64,000 bases of DNA from JADJPO01 sp046330955 (lineage in GTDB: Bacteria; Actinomycetota; Actinomycetes; Actinomycetales; Kineosporiaceae): NCBI GenBank assembly GCA_046330955.1, contig JAXLRT010000001.1, positions 248,001 through 312,000 on the forward strand. The letters are read 5' to 3'. Numbering within the stretch: position 1 is the stretch's first letter; each line of letters opens with the position of its first letter. Shown here piece after piece: positions 24,985-33,735 of the stretch. Position numbers and translations under genes: made by a program. The notes under the pieces were generated by a model. It was not told the DNA's origin, searched no databases, and saw only the letters and a list, made by a program, of their open reading frames with translations.

Positions 24985-26604
24985 ATGTCCAGCACCGCCG
25001 AGGAATCCACCGCCACCGCGCAGTCGCCACCACCGAGCAACGACCCCCCGACGCGGCCGAGCGTCGATCGCTACGTCTTCGGCATCGCCGCCGCCATCTC
25101 GCTGCTGTTCCTCGTCTCCGGCGCCCTCGACCCGGACGGCCTGGCCGACGCGACCAGCGGCATCCTGAACTGGATCACCGGCTCGTTCGGCTGGCTCTTC
25201 GTCCTGTCCAGCGCCTTCTTCGTCATCTTCTCCGCCTACCTGGCCCTCACCCGCTACGGCAACATCAAGCTCGGCAAGGACGACGACCAGCCCGAGTTCT
25301 CGACCTTCTCCTGGGTCTCGATGATGTTCGCCACCGGCATGGGCATCGGCCTGATGTTCTACGGCGTCGCCGAACCGCTCACCCACCTCAACACTCCCCC
25401 GCTCGGCCTGGCCGACGCCGCCAGCGGCGAGGGTGCCCGCCTGGCGATGGAGTACACCTACTTCCACTGGGGCTTCCACCCCTGGGCGATGTATGCCGTC
25501 ATCGGCCTGTCGATCGCCTACTTCGCCTACCGCAAGGACCGCGGCAACCTGATCTCGGCGACCTTCCACCCCCTCATCGGCAGCCGCGCCGACGGGCCGG
25601 CGGGCAAGGCGATCGACATCGTCGCCATCTTCGCCACGCTGTTCGGCTCGGCCACCTCCCTCGGCCTGGGCGCCCTGCAGATCACCGGCGGCCTCGGCGA
25701 GGTGTTCGGCACCAGCACCAAGAACACCTGGGCAGCGGTGGGGGTGATCGCCGTCCTGACCGTCTGCTTCGTGCTCTCGGCGATCAGCGGCATCGACAAG
25801 GGCATCAAGTGGCTCTCCAACGCCAACGCCGTGGCCGCCGCCCTGCTCGTCTTCTTCCTGTTCGTGGTCGGCCCGACCGTCTTCATCCTCGGCACCTTCA
25901 CCGAGTCGATGGGCGCCTACCTCACCTCGCTGCCGACCATGAGCTTCCGTACCGGGGCATTCGGCGGCGGCGACTGGATCAGCGGCTGGACCATCTTCTA
26001 CTGGGCCTGGTGGATCTCGTGGACCCCCTTCGTGGGCATGTTCATCGCCCGCATCTCCAAGGGCCGCACCATCCGCCAGTTCGTCATCTTCGTGATCCTG
26101 GTGCCGAGCCTGGTCTCGTTCGCCTGGTTCGCCATCCTGGGCGGGGCAGCCTTCGACCTGCAACTCAACCAGAAGGTCGACATGGCCGGTGAACTGAAGA
26201 CCGGCATCGAGAACGCCCTGTTCTTCACCCTGCGCGAGTACCCCGCGTCCGGGCTCACCGTCGTCCTGGCGATCTTCCTCATCGCGATCTTCTTCGTCAC
26301 CGGCGCCGACAGCGCCTCGATCGTGATGGGCATGCTGAGCCAGCGCGGCACCGAACACCCCAACCGCACCCTGACGGTGTTCTGGGGCGTGGCCACCGGG
26401 GCCGTCGCCGGCGTCCTGCTCGTGGCCGGTGGCCTGCAGGCATTGCAGACCCTGGTGATCATCGTCGCCGGGCCGTTCCTGCTGATCCTGATCGCCCTGT
26501 GCCTGTCGCTGCTGAAGTCCCTGCGCGCCGAGACCTTCGAGGCCACCCTGCGTCCCAAGGTGCGCCGGGCCGTCGTCCACGCGGAGAAGTTCCCGGACGA
26601 CTGA
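24985..26604 (+). CDS. BCCT-family (betaine/choline/carnitine) transporter
   Basis: A 539-aa secondary transporter importing glycine betaine or a related trimethylammonium compound, driven by Na+ or H+, for osmoprotection. It has twelve hydrophobic helices, the glycine-rich GMGIGLMFYGVAEP segment (residues about 120-133) that lines the Na2/substrate region, and the signature WTIFYWAWWISWTPFVGMFI with the aromatic box tryptophans at about 337-356, followed by ARISKGRTIRQF. The ATG is preceded by AAGGGGG. A Crp-like site upstream suggests metabolic control. The paired mscL at 42 kb serves the opposite osmotic response. Confidence 0.94.
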   Translation: MSSTAEESTATAQSPPPSNDPPTRPSVDRYVFGIAAAISLLFLVSGALDPDGLADATSGILNWITGSFGWLFVLSSAFFVIFSAYLALTRYGNIKLGKDDDQPEFSTFSWVSMMFATGMGIGLMFYGVAEPLTHLNTPPLGLADAASGEGARLAMEYTYFHWGFHPWAMYAVIGLSIAYFAYRKDRGNLISATFHPLIGSRADGPAGKAIDIVAIFATLFGSATSLGLGALQITGGLGEVFGTSTKNTWAAVGVIAVLTVCFVLSAISGIDKGIKWLSNANAVAAALLVFFLFVVGPTVFILGTFTESMGAYLTSLPTMSFRTGAFGGGDWISGWTIFYWAWWISWTPFVGMFIARISKGRTIRQFVIFVILVPSLVSFAWFAILGGAAFDLQLNQKVDMAGELKTGIENALFFTLREYPASGLTVVLAIFLIAIFFVTGADSASIVMGMLSQRGTEHPNRTLTVFWGVATGAVAGVLLVAGGLQALQTLVIIVAGPFLLILIALCLSLLKSLRAETFEATLRPKVRRAVVHAEKFPDD

Positions 26605-26617
26605 CGGACGCCGCGGC

Positions 26618-26637
26618 GCCCCCTACCCCTCCGGGGC
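26618..26637. terminator. short hairpin between convergent genes
   Basis: GCCCC at 26618-26622 and GGGGC at 26633-26637 form a short stem between the BCCT and SepX/GlpR genes. It is the only visible terminator candidate there. Confidence 0.35.
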
Positions 26638-26666
26638 ATCGCGGCCCGTCCCGGCCGTGATCAGAC

Positions 26667-27692
26667 TCAGCCGTTGGCGGCGCGACGACGAGCCAGGAAG
26701 ACGTCCAGGTCGTCGGCCCAGGTGTGCTCGACCTCCCAGGGCCGCAACTCACCGGACGCCGCGGCGCGCGGCTCGGGCGTCTCGGCCACCGGCTCGTGCC
26801 GCTCGACAGCCCGGGGCGTCGTGGACTGCGTGGAGGACGTGATCAGCGACTCGCCGTCCGCGGGGTCGACCAGAGGCGGTGGGTCGGCCCGGTGCACCAC
26901 CGGCTTGAGCATGTAGGTCGGCCGGGGCACCGGCACCGGCGTCCAGGTGTCGTCCACGGTGGCAGCCGCCGCGGCGATGGCATCCAGGTCGAGCCGATCG
27001 GTGGAGGCCTCCGCCGACGCGCGCACCGGCGCGGGAGCCGCCGAGGGGGTTGCAGCGGCCGACGACCCGGATGCGACGGTCGAACGCTCCTGACGAGGCA
27101 CCACCCCCGCCGACCGGGGACGACGAGCCGTCGTCCGTTGCTGCGCGGCGACCACGTTCATGGCCGCTCGGCGAGCCTGCACCCGACGCCGGCTCACGCG
27201 GCGCCGTCCGGTCGCCACCAACACCACGACGTCGACGATCAGCAGCCCGGTCGCCGGGATCGCCACCCAGGCGGGCACCTGCGGCAGCGCCACCACGGCC
27301 CAGGAGGTCAGCGCGAACACGGTCAGCGTGGCCAGCACCCGAGCACGCCGCGCCGCGGCGCCGGCCCGGGGCGAGGCAGCCGTACGCGCGGCACGCGCGA
27401 GCCCGGACGCCGCGTGCGGCTCCGACAGCCCCGGCCCACGACCCGTGGTGATCACCGCAGCGTCCCCTCGACCACGGGATGTGGCGTTCAGTAACGGGGC
27501 GGTGGAGGGCGTACCGGTCGAGGCCGGCCGGGACTCCCGCCTCGGGAGCATCCTCATGTGCTCAGAGTCACGATCCACCCCACGGGAGTGCCCCAGGGCC
27601 TCGCGGCTCGATACCCACAGTGGCAGGAGAATGACAGCCCACACCGCGATGATCGCGACGAAGACGAGGGAGCTGGGCTGCACGATAGGCAA
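26667..27692 (-). CDS. divisome protein SepX/GlpR-like
   Basis: A 341-aa membrane protein. It has an N-terminal transmembrane helix (SLVFVAIIAVWAVILLPLW), a basic linker, a second hydrophobic pair (VLATLTVFALTSWAVVAL and AIPATGLLIVDVVVLVA), then a long Pro/Ala-rich cytoplasmic tail with THR/SER-rich segments ending in EVEHTWADDLDVFLARRRA. Layout and position next to a RimJ-type acetyltransferase and near moeA match actinobacterial SepX/GlpR, the membrane receptor of the MoeA-like protein Glp in the cell-division machinery. Start is TTG at 27692; a GTG three codons later is an alternative. Assignment rests on architecture and synteny. Confidence 0.75.
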   Translation of the reverse strand: MPIVQPSSLVFVAIIAVWAVILLPLWVSSREALGHSRGVDRDSEHMRMLPRRESRPASTGTPSTAPLLNATSRGRGDAAVITTGRGPGLSEPHAASGLARAARTAASPRAGAAARRARVLATLTVFALTSWAVVALPQVPAWVAIPATGLLIVDVVVLVATGRRRVSRRRVQARRAAMNVVAAQQRTTARRPRSAGVVPRQERSTVASGSSAAATPSAAPAPVRASAEASTDRLDLDAIAAAAATVDDTWTPVPVPRPTYMLKPVVHRADPPPLVDPADGESLITSSTQSTTPRAVERHEPVAETPEPRAAASGELRPWEVEHTWADDLDVFLARRRAANG

Positions 27693-27726
27693 ACGTAAGC
27701 TGCTGTGAAGGTGACCTCACGCACCG

Positions 27727-28503
27727 TCAGCGGTGTGTCGCTGCAGAGTCTGGTGGTAACTGCTGTGACTGGCGTGACAGGACGGACGACGGCGCCGGAT
27801 CGATGACCACCCCGCCGATCAGGCCCTCGGCCTGCCGGTCCTCCATCAGGGTTCGCCACCGGGGCATCAGGCCGTCCGGCACCTCTTCGCGAGTGAGGGC
27901 GAAGGTGGCGTGATCGCGCCAGTCGCCGTCGATGTGCAGGAAGCGCCGGCGAACGCCCTCGGGCCGGAATCCGAGCTTCTGAGCCACCCGGAGACTGGCC
28001 TGGTTCTCGGGCCGGATGTTGACCTCGACCCGGTGCAGCCCGACGGTGAAGAAGCAGTGATCCGCAGCCAGCGCCACCGCGGTCGGGATCACCCCGCGAC
28101 CCGCGACCGCCCGGTCGATCCAGTACCCGATGTGCGCCGAACGCAGTGAGCCCCAAGTGATTCCGGCGACGGTGAGCTGCCCGACCAGCTCGCCGTCGAG
28201 CACCACGGCGAACGGCAACATGCGCCCCGCCTTGGCCTCGCGGGTGAAGGCCCGCACCATCTGCACGAAGCTCGGCGAGACCTCGCCGGCGTCCGGATGG
28301 GTCGCCTCCCACGGCGCCAGCCAGGCGATGTTGGTCGACCGGACGGCGCGCCAGCGCTTGGCGTCCCGGCGGCGCAGCGGCCGCAGGGTCACCGGCCCCT
28401 CACTGAGCTCGACCGGCCAGGGACGCCGGCCGGCCGGAAATGCGTCAACCACGGCCTCGTCCCGCTCCACGGCGATCGTCGTCCATACGTAGCAGTGTGT
28501 CAC
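27727..28503 (-). CDS. RimJ/RimL-type GNAT acetyltransferase
   Basis: A protein of up to 258 residues acetylating N-termini or lysines. The GNAT core is plain: VTLRPLRRRDAKRWRAVR, IGYWIDRAVAGRGVIPTAVAL (acetyl-CoA loop AGRGV), HRVEVNIRPENQASLRVAQKLGF (RimJ signature). It ends with a variable Ser/Gln tail. The first about 20 residues before WPVELSEGP look unlike homologues, so a GTG near 28452-28470 may be the real start. In actinobacteria this gene lies between moeA/galU and sepX/glpR, as here, although the secreted protein gene and mog cluster are interposed. Confidence 0.88.
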   Translation of the reverse strand: MTHCYVWTTIAVERDEAVVDAFPAGRRPWPVELSEGPVTLRPLRRRDAKRWRAVRSTNIAWLAPWEATHPDAGEVSPSFVQMVRAFTREAKAGRMLPFAVVLDGELVGQLTVAGITWGSLRSAHIGYWIDRAVAGRGVIPTAVALAADHCFFTVGLHRVEVNIRPENQASLRVAQKLGFRPEGVRRRFLHIDGDWRDHATFALTREEVPDGLMPRWRTLMEDRQAEGLIGGVVIDPAPSSVLSRQSQQLPPDSAATHR

Positions 28504-28701
28504 CCCCTCGGCCCAGGGCGCCCCGGCCCCGCGCCTGAACCGAACAGGCGATCGAGGGGCCGGAAGGGCCGCTGATTACTACACGTGGGGGAACCGTGGA
28601 GAACCCCCTGGTCACAGGGCGCAACCCTTTCTACGATTTCACTCTGAGTAATCGATCAGCTGTACCCGGATCTACCTCCCGAAGCTGGACGAAGGGTGAC
28701 G

Positions 28702-31101
28702 ATGTACCGCCTGCCTTCCCCCACCACCGCCGTACGACTGGCGGTCGCGACGGCGCTCGTGATCGCTCCGCTGTCGCTCATGCCCCCCGCCTCGGCCGAC
28801 ATCCTCGGTGGCGGCGCGGTCGGCGCGGCACCTCAGGGAGGCCAACCGGTCGTCAACGGGGTCGTACAGCCCCGTACCGACGGCCGGGACGCCAGCAGCG
28901 CCGACAAGGCCCTCGCCTCCTGCTGGGACGTCAAGATGTCCTACCCCAACTCCCCCAGCGGCCTGTACTGGCTCTACACCCCGAGCATGGCCGCGCCGGA
29001 CCAGTTCTACTGCGACATGACCACGGACGGCGGCGGCTGGGTGCTCATCGGCCGCGGCCGCGAGGGCTGGTCGTTCCTGGAGGACGGTCAGGGCAGCAGC
29101 GCCGAGGTGGCCGCCACGATCACCGGTACCGCCGCCTTCGCCCCCAAGCACCTCAACGGCACCACCGTGCGCGGCCTGCTCAACGGCGGCGCCGTCCAGA
29201 GCCTGCCCGATGGCCTGCGGGTGCGTCGGGCCGCCACGGCCACCGGCAGTCTCTGGCAGGAGGTGCGGCTCTACCCGAGCCGCTTCGGTGACTGGCGCTG
29301 GGCGCTCGGTGCCACCTACCCGCTGACCAAGGCGACCTACAACGGGGTGGCCGTCGCCGGCGGCTGGACCGTCTCGAACGGTGCAGACACCGCCCGCGGC
29401 AACACCATGCGCACCAGCAAGCGGATCTCGAACACCTTCCTGCCCGGGTTCGGCTACGGCTCGCAGATCATCGGCACCAACTCGGCCACCACCTACATGT
29501 GGTCGGCCACCAACGCCGGCTGGGCGATCCCGTTCGCCCAGCTCTACCTGCGCCCGCACGTGCGCTGGGACGACCTCACCTGGCCCTCGGTGGCCGCCGG
29601 GCTGCCGTCGACGACGGTGCGCTCCACCGCCTCGAACCTGGCCGCCGCCCAGCCGGCCGGCGTGAGCGGGCTGGCCAACGGCTTCACCACCGAGCGCGAC
29701 ACCGAGGTGCGTGCCCTGGCCCAGATCGGCTCGACGATGTTCGTCGGCGGCAACTTCGCCCAGGTGGACGACTACGTGGCCAAGAAGTCGACCCCGCAGA
29801 AGTACCTGGCCGCCTTCGACGTGAACACCGGCGCCTGGATCCCCGGGTTCCGGCCGGTGCTGAACGGCAAGGTCAACGCCCTCGTGGCGCTGCCGGGCGG
29901 GCAGTTGGCCGTCGGCGGCGAGTTCACCACGGTCAACGGCGCCGCGCGCGCCGGACTGGTGGCACTCGACCCGGTCACCGGGCAGGCCGACCCCGGCTTC
30001 ACCAGCGCCGTCGAGTTGCGGGCCAACGGCGTGGTCTCCCCCGGCACCGTGACCGCGATGGGCCTGAGCGGCACCACGCTCTACCTCGGCGGCAGCTTCA
30101 GCCACCTCGCCGGCGGCGGGGCGGGCTTCAGCTACCTCAAGCGGGCGGCGCGCATCGACGCCACCACCGGGCGGCCGGACGCCGCGTGGAACCCGGCGTT
30201 CGACGGCACGCCGATCTTCGTGCGGCTCAGCGCCGCCGGGGACCGTGCCTACTACGGCGGCTTCATGGCGACCATGAACGACGGCGTGACCCCGGCCTAC
30301 CGGTTCACCGTCGTCTCCACCGGCGCGAGCGCCGTCCCGGTGCCGGGGCTGGCGAAGTTCGTGCCCAGCACCGCGACCGGAAACCCCTACCAGCAGACCG
30401 GGATCGAGGTTGGTGACCGGTTCTGGCTGGGCGGCTCGGAGCACGCGTTCTTCATGTACAACCGGCCGACCTTCGCGCTGCTGCGGGGCAACATCACCCA
30501 GAATGACAACGGTGGTGGCGGCGACTTCCAGTCCTCGGCCGCGGACGGCGACGTGGTGTACGGCTCGTGTCACTGCATCCTGTCGCACAACTACGGCGGC
30601 GCGACCACCTGGCCGGTACCGACCAACTTCGACGACGTCGAGGGGCTGCGCTACATCGGCGCCTACGACGCCACCACCGGCCACATGATCGGCACCTTCC
30701 AGCCCCAGATGGAGACCCGGGCCGTGCGCGGACCGTGGGCGATGACGGTCGACTCCAACGGCGTGCTCTGGGCCGGTGGCGACACCACCCGCACCAAGGT
30801 GGCCGCCACCACGTGGCAGACCTCCGGTGGCTTCTCACGCTTCCCGCGGGTCGACACCGTCGCCCCGGCCACCCCGGCCACCCCGACGGTGACCGACAAC
30901 GGTGACGGCACCGTGACCGTGGCCTGGTCGGCCGCCGAGACCGGCCTGCGGTTCCAGCTCTACCGCGGTGACCAGGTGGTCTGGAGCGGCACCAGCTGGA
31001 AGGCGACCCTGCCGGCCGTGGCCGGTGCGGCCTACGCGGTGCGAGCCACCGACAAGGCCGGCAACACCAGTGCCACCACGGCTCAGGTGATGGCTCCCTA
31101 G
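28702..31101 (+). CDS. secreted fibrinogen-like / beta-propeller / FN3-like protein
   Basis: A 799-aa exported protein. The ATG at 28702 has GAAGGG 5 nt upstream and opens a signal peptide ending near PPASA (about residue 32). Residues 70-300 hold a fibrinogen C-terminal-like domain: CWDVKMSYPNSPSGLYWL with C74 and QFYCDMTTDGGGWVLIGRG with C104, the classic pair. Residues about 330-720 are a repeated beta structure with recurring VGGNF, VGGEF, LGGSF and AGGD turns (delta-60/propeller type). The C-terminal 90 residues are a fibronectin-III-like domain (VAPATPATPTVTDNGDGTV). Probably a carbohydrate- or surface-binding adhesin; the ligand is unknown. Upstream, TACGAT at about 28631 is a possible -10. 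Confidence 0.85.
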   Translation: MYRLPSPTTAVRLAVATALVIAPLSLMPPASADILGGGAVGAAPQGGQPVVNGVVQPRTDGRDASSADKALASCWDVKMSYPNSPSGLYWLYTPSMAAPDQFYCDMTTDGGGWVLIGRGREGWSFLEDGQGSSAEVAATITGTAAFAPKHLNGTTVRGLLNGGAVQSLPDGLRVRRAATATGSLWQEVRLYPSRFGDWRWALGATYPLTKATYNGVAVAGGWTVSNGADTARGNTMRTSKRISNTFLPGFGYGSQIIGTNSATTYMWSATNAGWAIPFAQLYLRPHVRWDDLTWPSVAAGLPSTTVRSTASNLAAAQPAGVSGLANGFTTERDTEVRALAQIGSTMFVGGNFAQVDDYVAKKSTPQKYLAAFDVNTGAWIPGFRPVLNGKVNALVALPGGQLAVGGEFTTVNGAARAGLVALDPVTGQADPGFTSAVELRANGVVSPGTVTAMGLSGTTLYLGGSFSHLAGGGAGFSYLKRAARIDATTGRPDAAWNPAFDGTPIFVRLSAAGDRAYYGGFMATMNDGVTPAYRFTVVSTGASAVPVPGLAKFVPSTATGNPYQQTGIEVGDRFWLGGSEHAFFMYNRPTFALLRGNITQNDNGGGGDFQSSAADGDVVYGSCHCILSHNYGGATTWPVPTNFDDVEGLRYIGAYDATTGHMIGTFQPQMETRAVRGPWAMTVDSNGVLWAGGDTTRTKVAATTWQTSGGFSRFPRVDTVAPATPATPTVTDNGDGTVTVAWSAAETGLRFQLYRGDQVVWSGTSWKATLPAVAGAAYAVRATDKAGNTSATTAQVMAP

Positions 31102-31167
31102 CCTTCACCTGTGGTCGGCCCACCCGCCCGGGTGGTCCGACAGGCCCCCTGTTCCGGGGGGAAGGAG

Positions 31168-31204
31168 ACTGCCCGGCGCGCCGACCCTGAGCGCGCCGGG
31201 CAGT
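31168..31204. terminator. strong hairpin between convergent genes
   Basis: A perfect 14-bp stem (ACTGCCCGGCGCGC, 31168-31181, with 31191-31204) and a 9-nt loop. It lies downstream of the secreted protein gene and of mog, so it can serve both strands. Confidence 0.7.
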
Positions 31205-31248
31205 GCCGTGTGCGGCCCACCCCACCCGAACCGGTCACCTCTCGGACA

Positions 31249-31275
31249 ACCCCTCGGGTGGGTCGCCCGAGGGGT
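31249..31275. terminator. second hairpin next to mog 3' end
   Basis: ACCCCTCGGG (31249-31258) pairs perfectly with CCCGAGGGGT (31266-31275) over a 7-nt loop, 11 bp from the mog stop codon. Read on the minus strand it is a likely terminator for the moeA-moaC-mog operon. Confidence 0.6.
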
Positions 31276-31285
31276 GTCCAGTGGA

Positions 31286-31828
31286 TCAGGACGTGGCGGG
31301 GTGATCGCCGCCGCGCACCTGATCGACGGCATGGGGCAGGACGGCGCGCAGCACCGCGATCCCGTCGCGGCAGCCTCCCGGCGAGCCGGGCAGGTTGACG
31401 ATCAGCGTGGACGACGCCAGCCCGGCCAGCCCGCGCGACAGCGCTGCCGTCGCGATGCCGGCCGAAATCCCCTGCGCCCGAATGGCTTCCGCGATCCCGG
31501 GCACCTCGCGATCGATCACCGACCGGGTCGCCTCGGGCGTGCCGTCGGTGGGCGACAACCCGGTACCCCCGGTGGTGAGCACCACCGCGTAACCGGCCGC
31601 GACCGCCGCTCGCAACGCCTGCGCCACCGGCTCGCCGTCCGGCACCACCTGCGGGCCGTCGACCGCAAACCCCAACTCCCGCAGGCCCTCGACCAGGATC
31701 GGGCCGCCGCGGTCGGCATAGACCCCGGCCGCCGCCCGATTGGACGCCGTGATCACCAGCGCGCGGGGAGCGGCAGCCTCGGCCGAGGCGGCATCGCCCG
31801 GGCCGGCGGCGTCGTCCGGGGTGGTCAC
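31286..31828 (-). CDS. mog: molybdopterin adenylyltransferase-like MogA/MoaB protein
   Basis: A 180-aa protein of the MoaB/Mog family, which adenylylates molybdopterin before metal insertion. The central signature TTGGTGLSPTDGTPEAT is intact, as are the N-terminal VITASNRAAAGVYADRGGP strand-loop and the C-terminal NLPGSPGG. The GTG start overlaps the moaC stop by 4 bp (GTGA), so the two are coupled. Last gene of the moeA-moaC-mog operon. Confidence 0.93.
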   Translation of the reverse strand: MTTPDDAAGPGDAASAEAAAPRALVITASNRAAAGVYADRGGPILVEGLRELGFAVDGPQVVPDGEPVAQALRAAVAAGYAVVLTTGGTGLSPTDGTPEATRSVIDREVPGIAEAIRAQGISAGIATAALSRGLAGLASSTLIVNLPGSPGGCRDGIAVLRAVLPHAVDQVRGGDHPATS

Positions 31829-32364
31829 TCGGCCCGCCAGTCGCCGGAACGGCCACCGCTCTTGGCGATCACCCGGACGTCGGTGATCCGCGCCCGCTTG
31901 TCGACCGCCTTGACCATGTCGACCAGGGCGAGGGCAGCCACCACGACGCTGGTCAGGGCCTCCATCTCGACCCCGGTACGGTCGGCGGTGCGCACCGTGG
32001 CGACGATGTCGACCCCTTCGTCGGTCACCGCGAGCTCGACCGAAACCCCGTGCACCGCAACCGGATGTGCCAGCGGAACCAGCTCGGGGGTGCGCTTGGC
32101 CGCCTGTAGCCCGGCGATCCGGGCCACCGCCAGCGCGTCCCCCTTGGGCATGCCCTCACCGCGCAGCAACGCGACCACCGCGGGCGAGCAGAGCACCCGG
32201 CCGGCGGCGCTGGCCTCGCGGGCGGTGACCGGTTTGGCCGACACGTCGACCATGCGGGCCTGGCCGCGCGCGTCGACGTGGGTCAGGCCGGCCGGGGTGC
32301 CGGTCAGCGCAGGCTCGGCCGCGGCCACCGGATCGCCGGAGCCCTCCTGCGGTGTCACGGTCAT
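31825..32364 (-). CDS. moaC: cyclic pyranopterin monophosphate synthase MoaC
   Basis: Second step of molybdenum cofactor synthesis: converts the MoaA product to cyclic pyranopterin monophosphate. The 179-aa protein has LTHVDARGQARMVDVSAKP near the N-terminus, ELVPLAHPVAVHGV and EMEALTSVVVAALALVDMVKA with the catalytic Asp/Lys region. The ATG at 32364 overlaps the moeA TGA (ATGA), so this start is preferred over a TTG-like codon upstream. No moaA lies in the window. Confidence 0.95.
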   Translation of the reverse strand: MTVTPQEGSGDPVAAAEPALTGTPAGLTHVDARGQARMVDVSAKPVTAREASAAGRVLCSPAVVALLRGEGMPKGDALAVARIAGLQAAKRTPELVPLAHPVAVHGVSVELAVTDEGVDIVATVRTADRTGVEMEALTSVVVAALALVDMVKAVDKRARITDVRVIAKSGGRSGDWRAE

Positions 32365-33605
32365 CGTCGAACCCTTTCCAGCACAAGGCATTCCACGAGA
32401 TCACCGGGCTCGACGCGGGTGACCTGCTCGGGCACGACCGCCAAGCAGGTGGCCTCGGCCAGGTCGGCCACCAGGTGCGAGCCCTGCGCCCCCACCGGAC
32501 GCACCGTCGCCGCCTCGGCGCCCCCACCCGAGCCGTCGCCGTCCGACAGCACCGCACGCACGAACTGCCGTTTGCCACCGGGCGATGACCACCCGACCGC
32601 CGCCCGCGCCGTCCGCCGCGGCCGGTGCACCTCGGGCTCGCCCAGCATGGTGCGCAGCATCGGCCGGCCGAAGACCTCGAACGAGACCATCGAACTCACC
32701 GGGTTGCCCGGCAGCGTCAGCACCGCGGTGCCCGGCCCGTACCGCCCGGCCCCCTGCGGCATGCCCGGTTGCATCGCCACCGCGCCGAACCACATCGACG
32801 CGCTGCTCGCCAGTACGGCCTTGACCGGATCGTAGGCCCCGGCCGACACCCCACCGCTGGTGATGACGAGATCGGCCTCGGCACACGCGGCGTCCAGGGC
32901 GGCGCGCACGTCGCGCTCGTCGTCCCCCACGAAGCCTGCGTACCGCGCCCGGGCGCCCAGGTCGGTGGCCGCGGCGACCAGCGCGTACCCGTTGGAGTCG
33001 TAGATCTGGCCGTAGCCGAGTCGGCCGCCGGGGGGCACCAGTTCGCTGCCGGTCGAGACCACCACCACCCGGGGCGCGGGGTGCACCGGCACCCGGTCGA
33101 GTCCGACCGCGGCCAGCAGCCCGATGTGGCGTGCCGTCAGCCGGGTGCCGGCGGTCAGCAGCAGTTCGCCCCGCGTGACGTCCTCGCCGGGGTGGCGCAC
33201 GAACTGGCCGGGCTCGGGCGAGCGGCGAATGGTGACCGTGGTGGTGCCGGCGTCGGTCCATTCCACCGGCACGATCGCCTCGGTACCGGCCGGCACCGGT
33301 GCGCCCGTCATCACGCGCACCACCGTTCCGGGGGCCATGGTCAGCGGGGTGTTCGGCCCGGCCGGGACGTCGGCGGCCACCGGCAACGTGACGGGTGCCT
33401 GCTCGGTGGCGCCCGCGACGTCCTCGCAGTGGACCGCGTACCCGTCCATCGCCGAGTTGGCGAAGGCCGGCAGGTCGAGTCCGGACGTGACGTCACGGGC
33501 GAGCAGCAGACCACGGGCATCGAGCAGGTCGACCTCCCGCGGGGGGAGCAGCTCCACCAGGCCCAGGCACCTGGCCAGGTGCTCCTCGACGGGAATCATC
33601 GCCAC
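32361..33605 (-). CDS. moeA: molybdopterin molybdotransferase MoeA (Glp-like)
   Basis: A 414-aa protein that inserts molybdate into adenylylated molybdopterin. Motifs in order: NSAMDGYAV (about 50), RVMTGAPVPAGTEAIVP, STGSELVPPG, IYDSNGYAL, ITSGGVSAG and LPGNPVSSMVSFEVF near residue 305. Domain order is MoeA N-terminal, molybdopterin-binding, C-terminal domain IV. In actinobacteria a MoeA paralogue, Glp, works in the divisome with SepF and GlpR; a SepX/GlpR gene 4.7 kb away makes that role possible here, but coupling to moaC and mog argues for a cofactor role as well. Confidence 0.94.
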   Translation of the reverse strand: MAMIPVEEHLARCLGLVELLPPREVDLLDARGLLLARDVTSGLDLPAFANSAMDGYAVHCEDVAGATEQAPVTLPVAADVPAGPNTPLTMAPGTVVRVMTGAPVPAGTEAIVPVEWTDAGTTTVTIRRSPEPGQFVRHPGEDVTRGELLLTAGTRLTARHIGLLAAVGLDRVPVHPAPRVVVVSTGSELVPPGGRLGYGQIYDSNGYALVAAATDLGARARYAGFVGDDERDVRAALDAACAEADLVITSGGVSAGAYDPVKAVLASSASMWFGAVAMQPGMPQGAGRYGPGTAVLTLPGNPVSSMVSFEVFGRPMLRTMLGEPEVHRPRRTARAAVGWSSPGGKRQFVRAVLSDGDGSGGGAEAATVRPVGAQGSHLVADLAEATCLAVVPEQVTRVEPGDLVECLVLERVRR

Positions 33606-33634
33606 AGCGTACGGCGACGCCTCATGATCGCAAT

Positions 33635-33713
33635 CTGCCCATGATCACCGTGGGATCGCAGTCTCCCCCGGTTCAGCCGGAGGAAACCGCGATCAGACGG
33701 TGATCATGGGCAG
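33635..33713. repeat. long imperfect palindrome between moeA and galU
   Basis: CTGCCCATGATCACCGT (33635-33651) is exactly reverse-complemented at 33697-33713. Inside lie a GATCGC/GCGATC pair and a CCGG-centred stem, so nearly the whole 79 bp can fold. It may end galU transcription, or be a dispersed repeat: similar TGATCA-cored sequences occur at 2026 and 56313. Confidence 0.65.
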
Positions 33714-33735
33714 GAGGTGAGCGGGGCAGCGGCGG

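Noticed and set aside
28504..28701. Possible c-di-AMP (ydaO) riboswitch before the secreted fibrinogen-like protein
   Set aside because: GGGGGAACC is present, but the other conserved strands of that class are not found in order.
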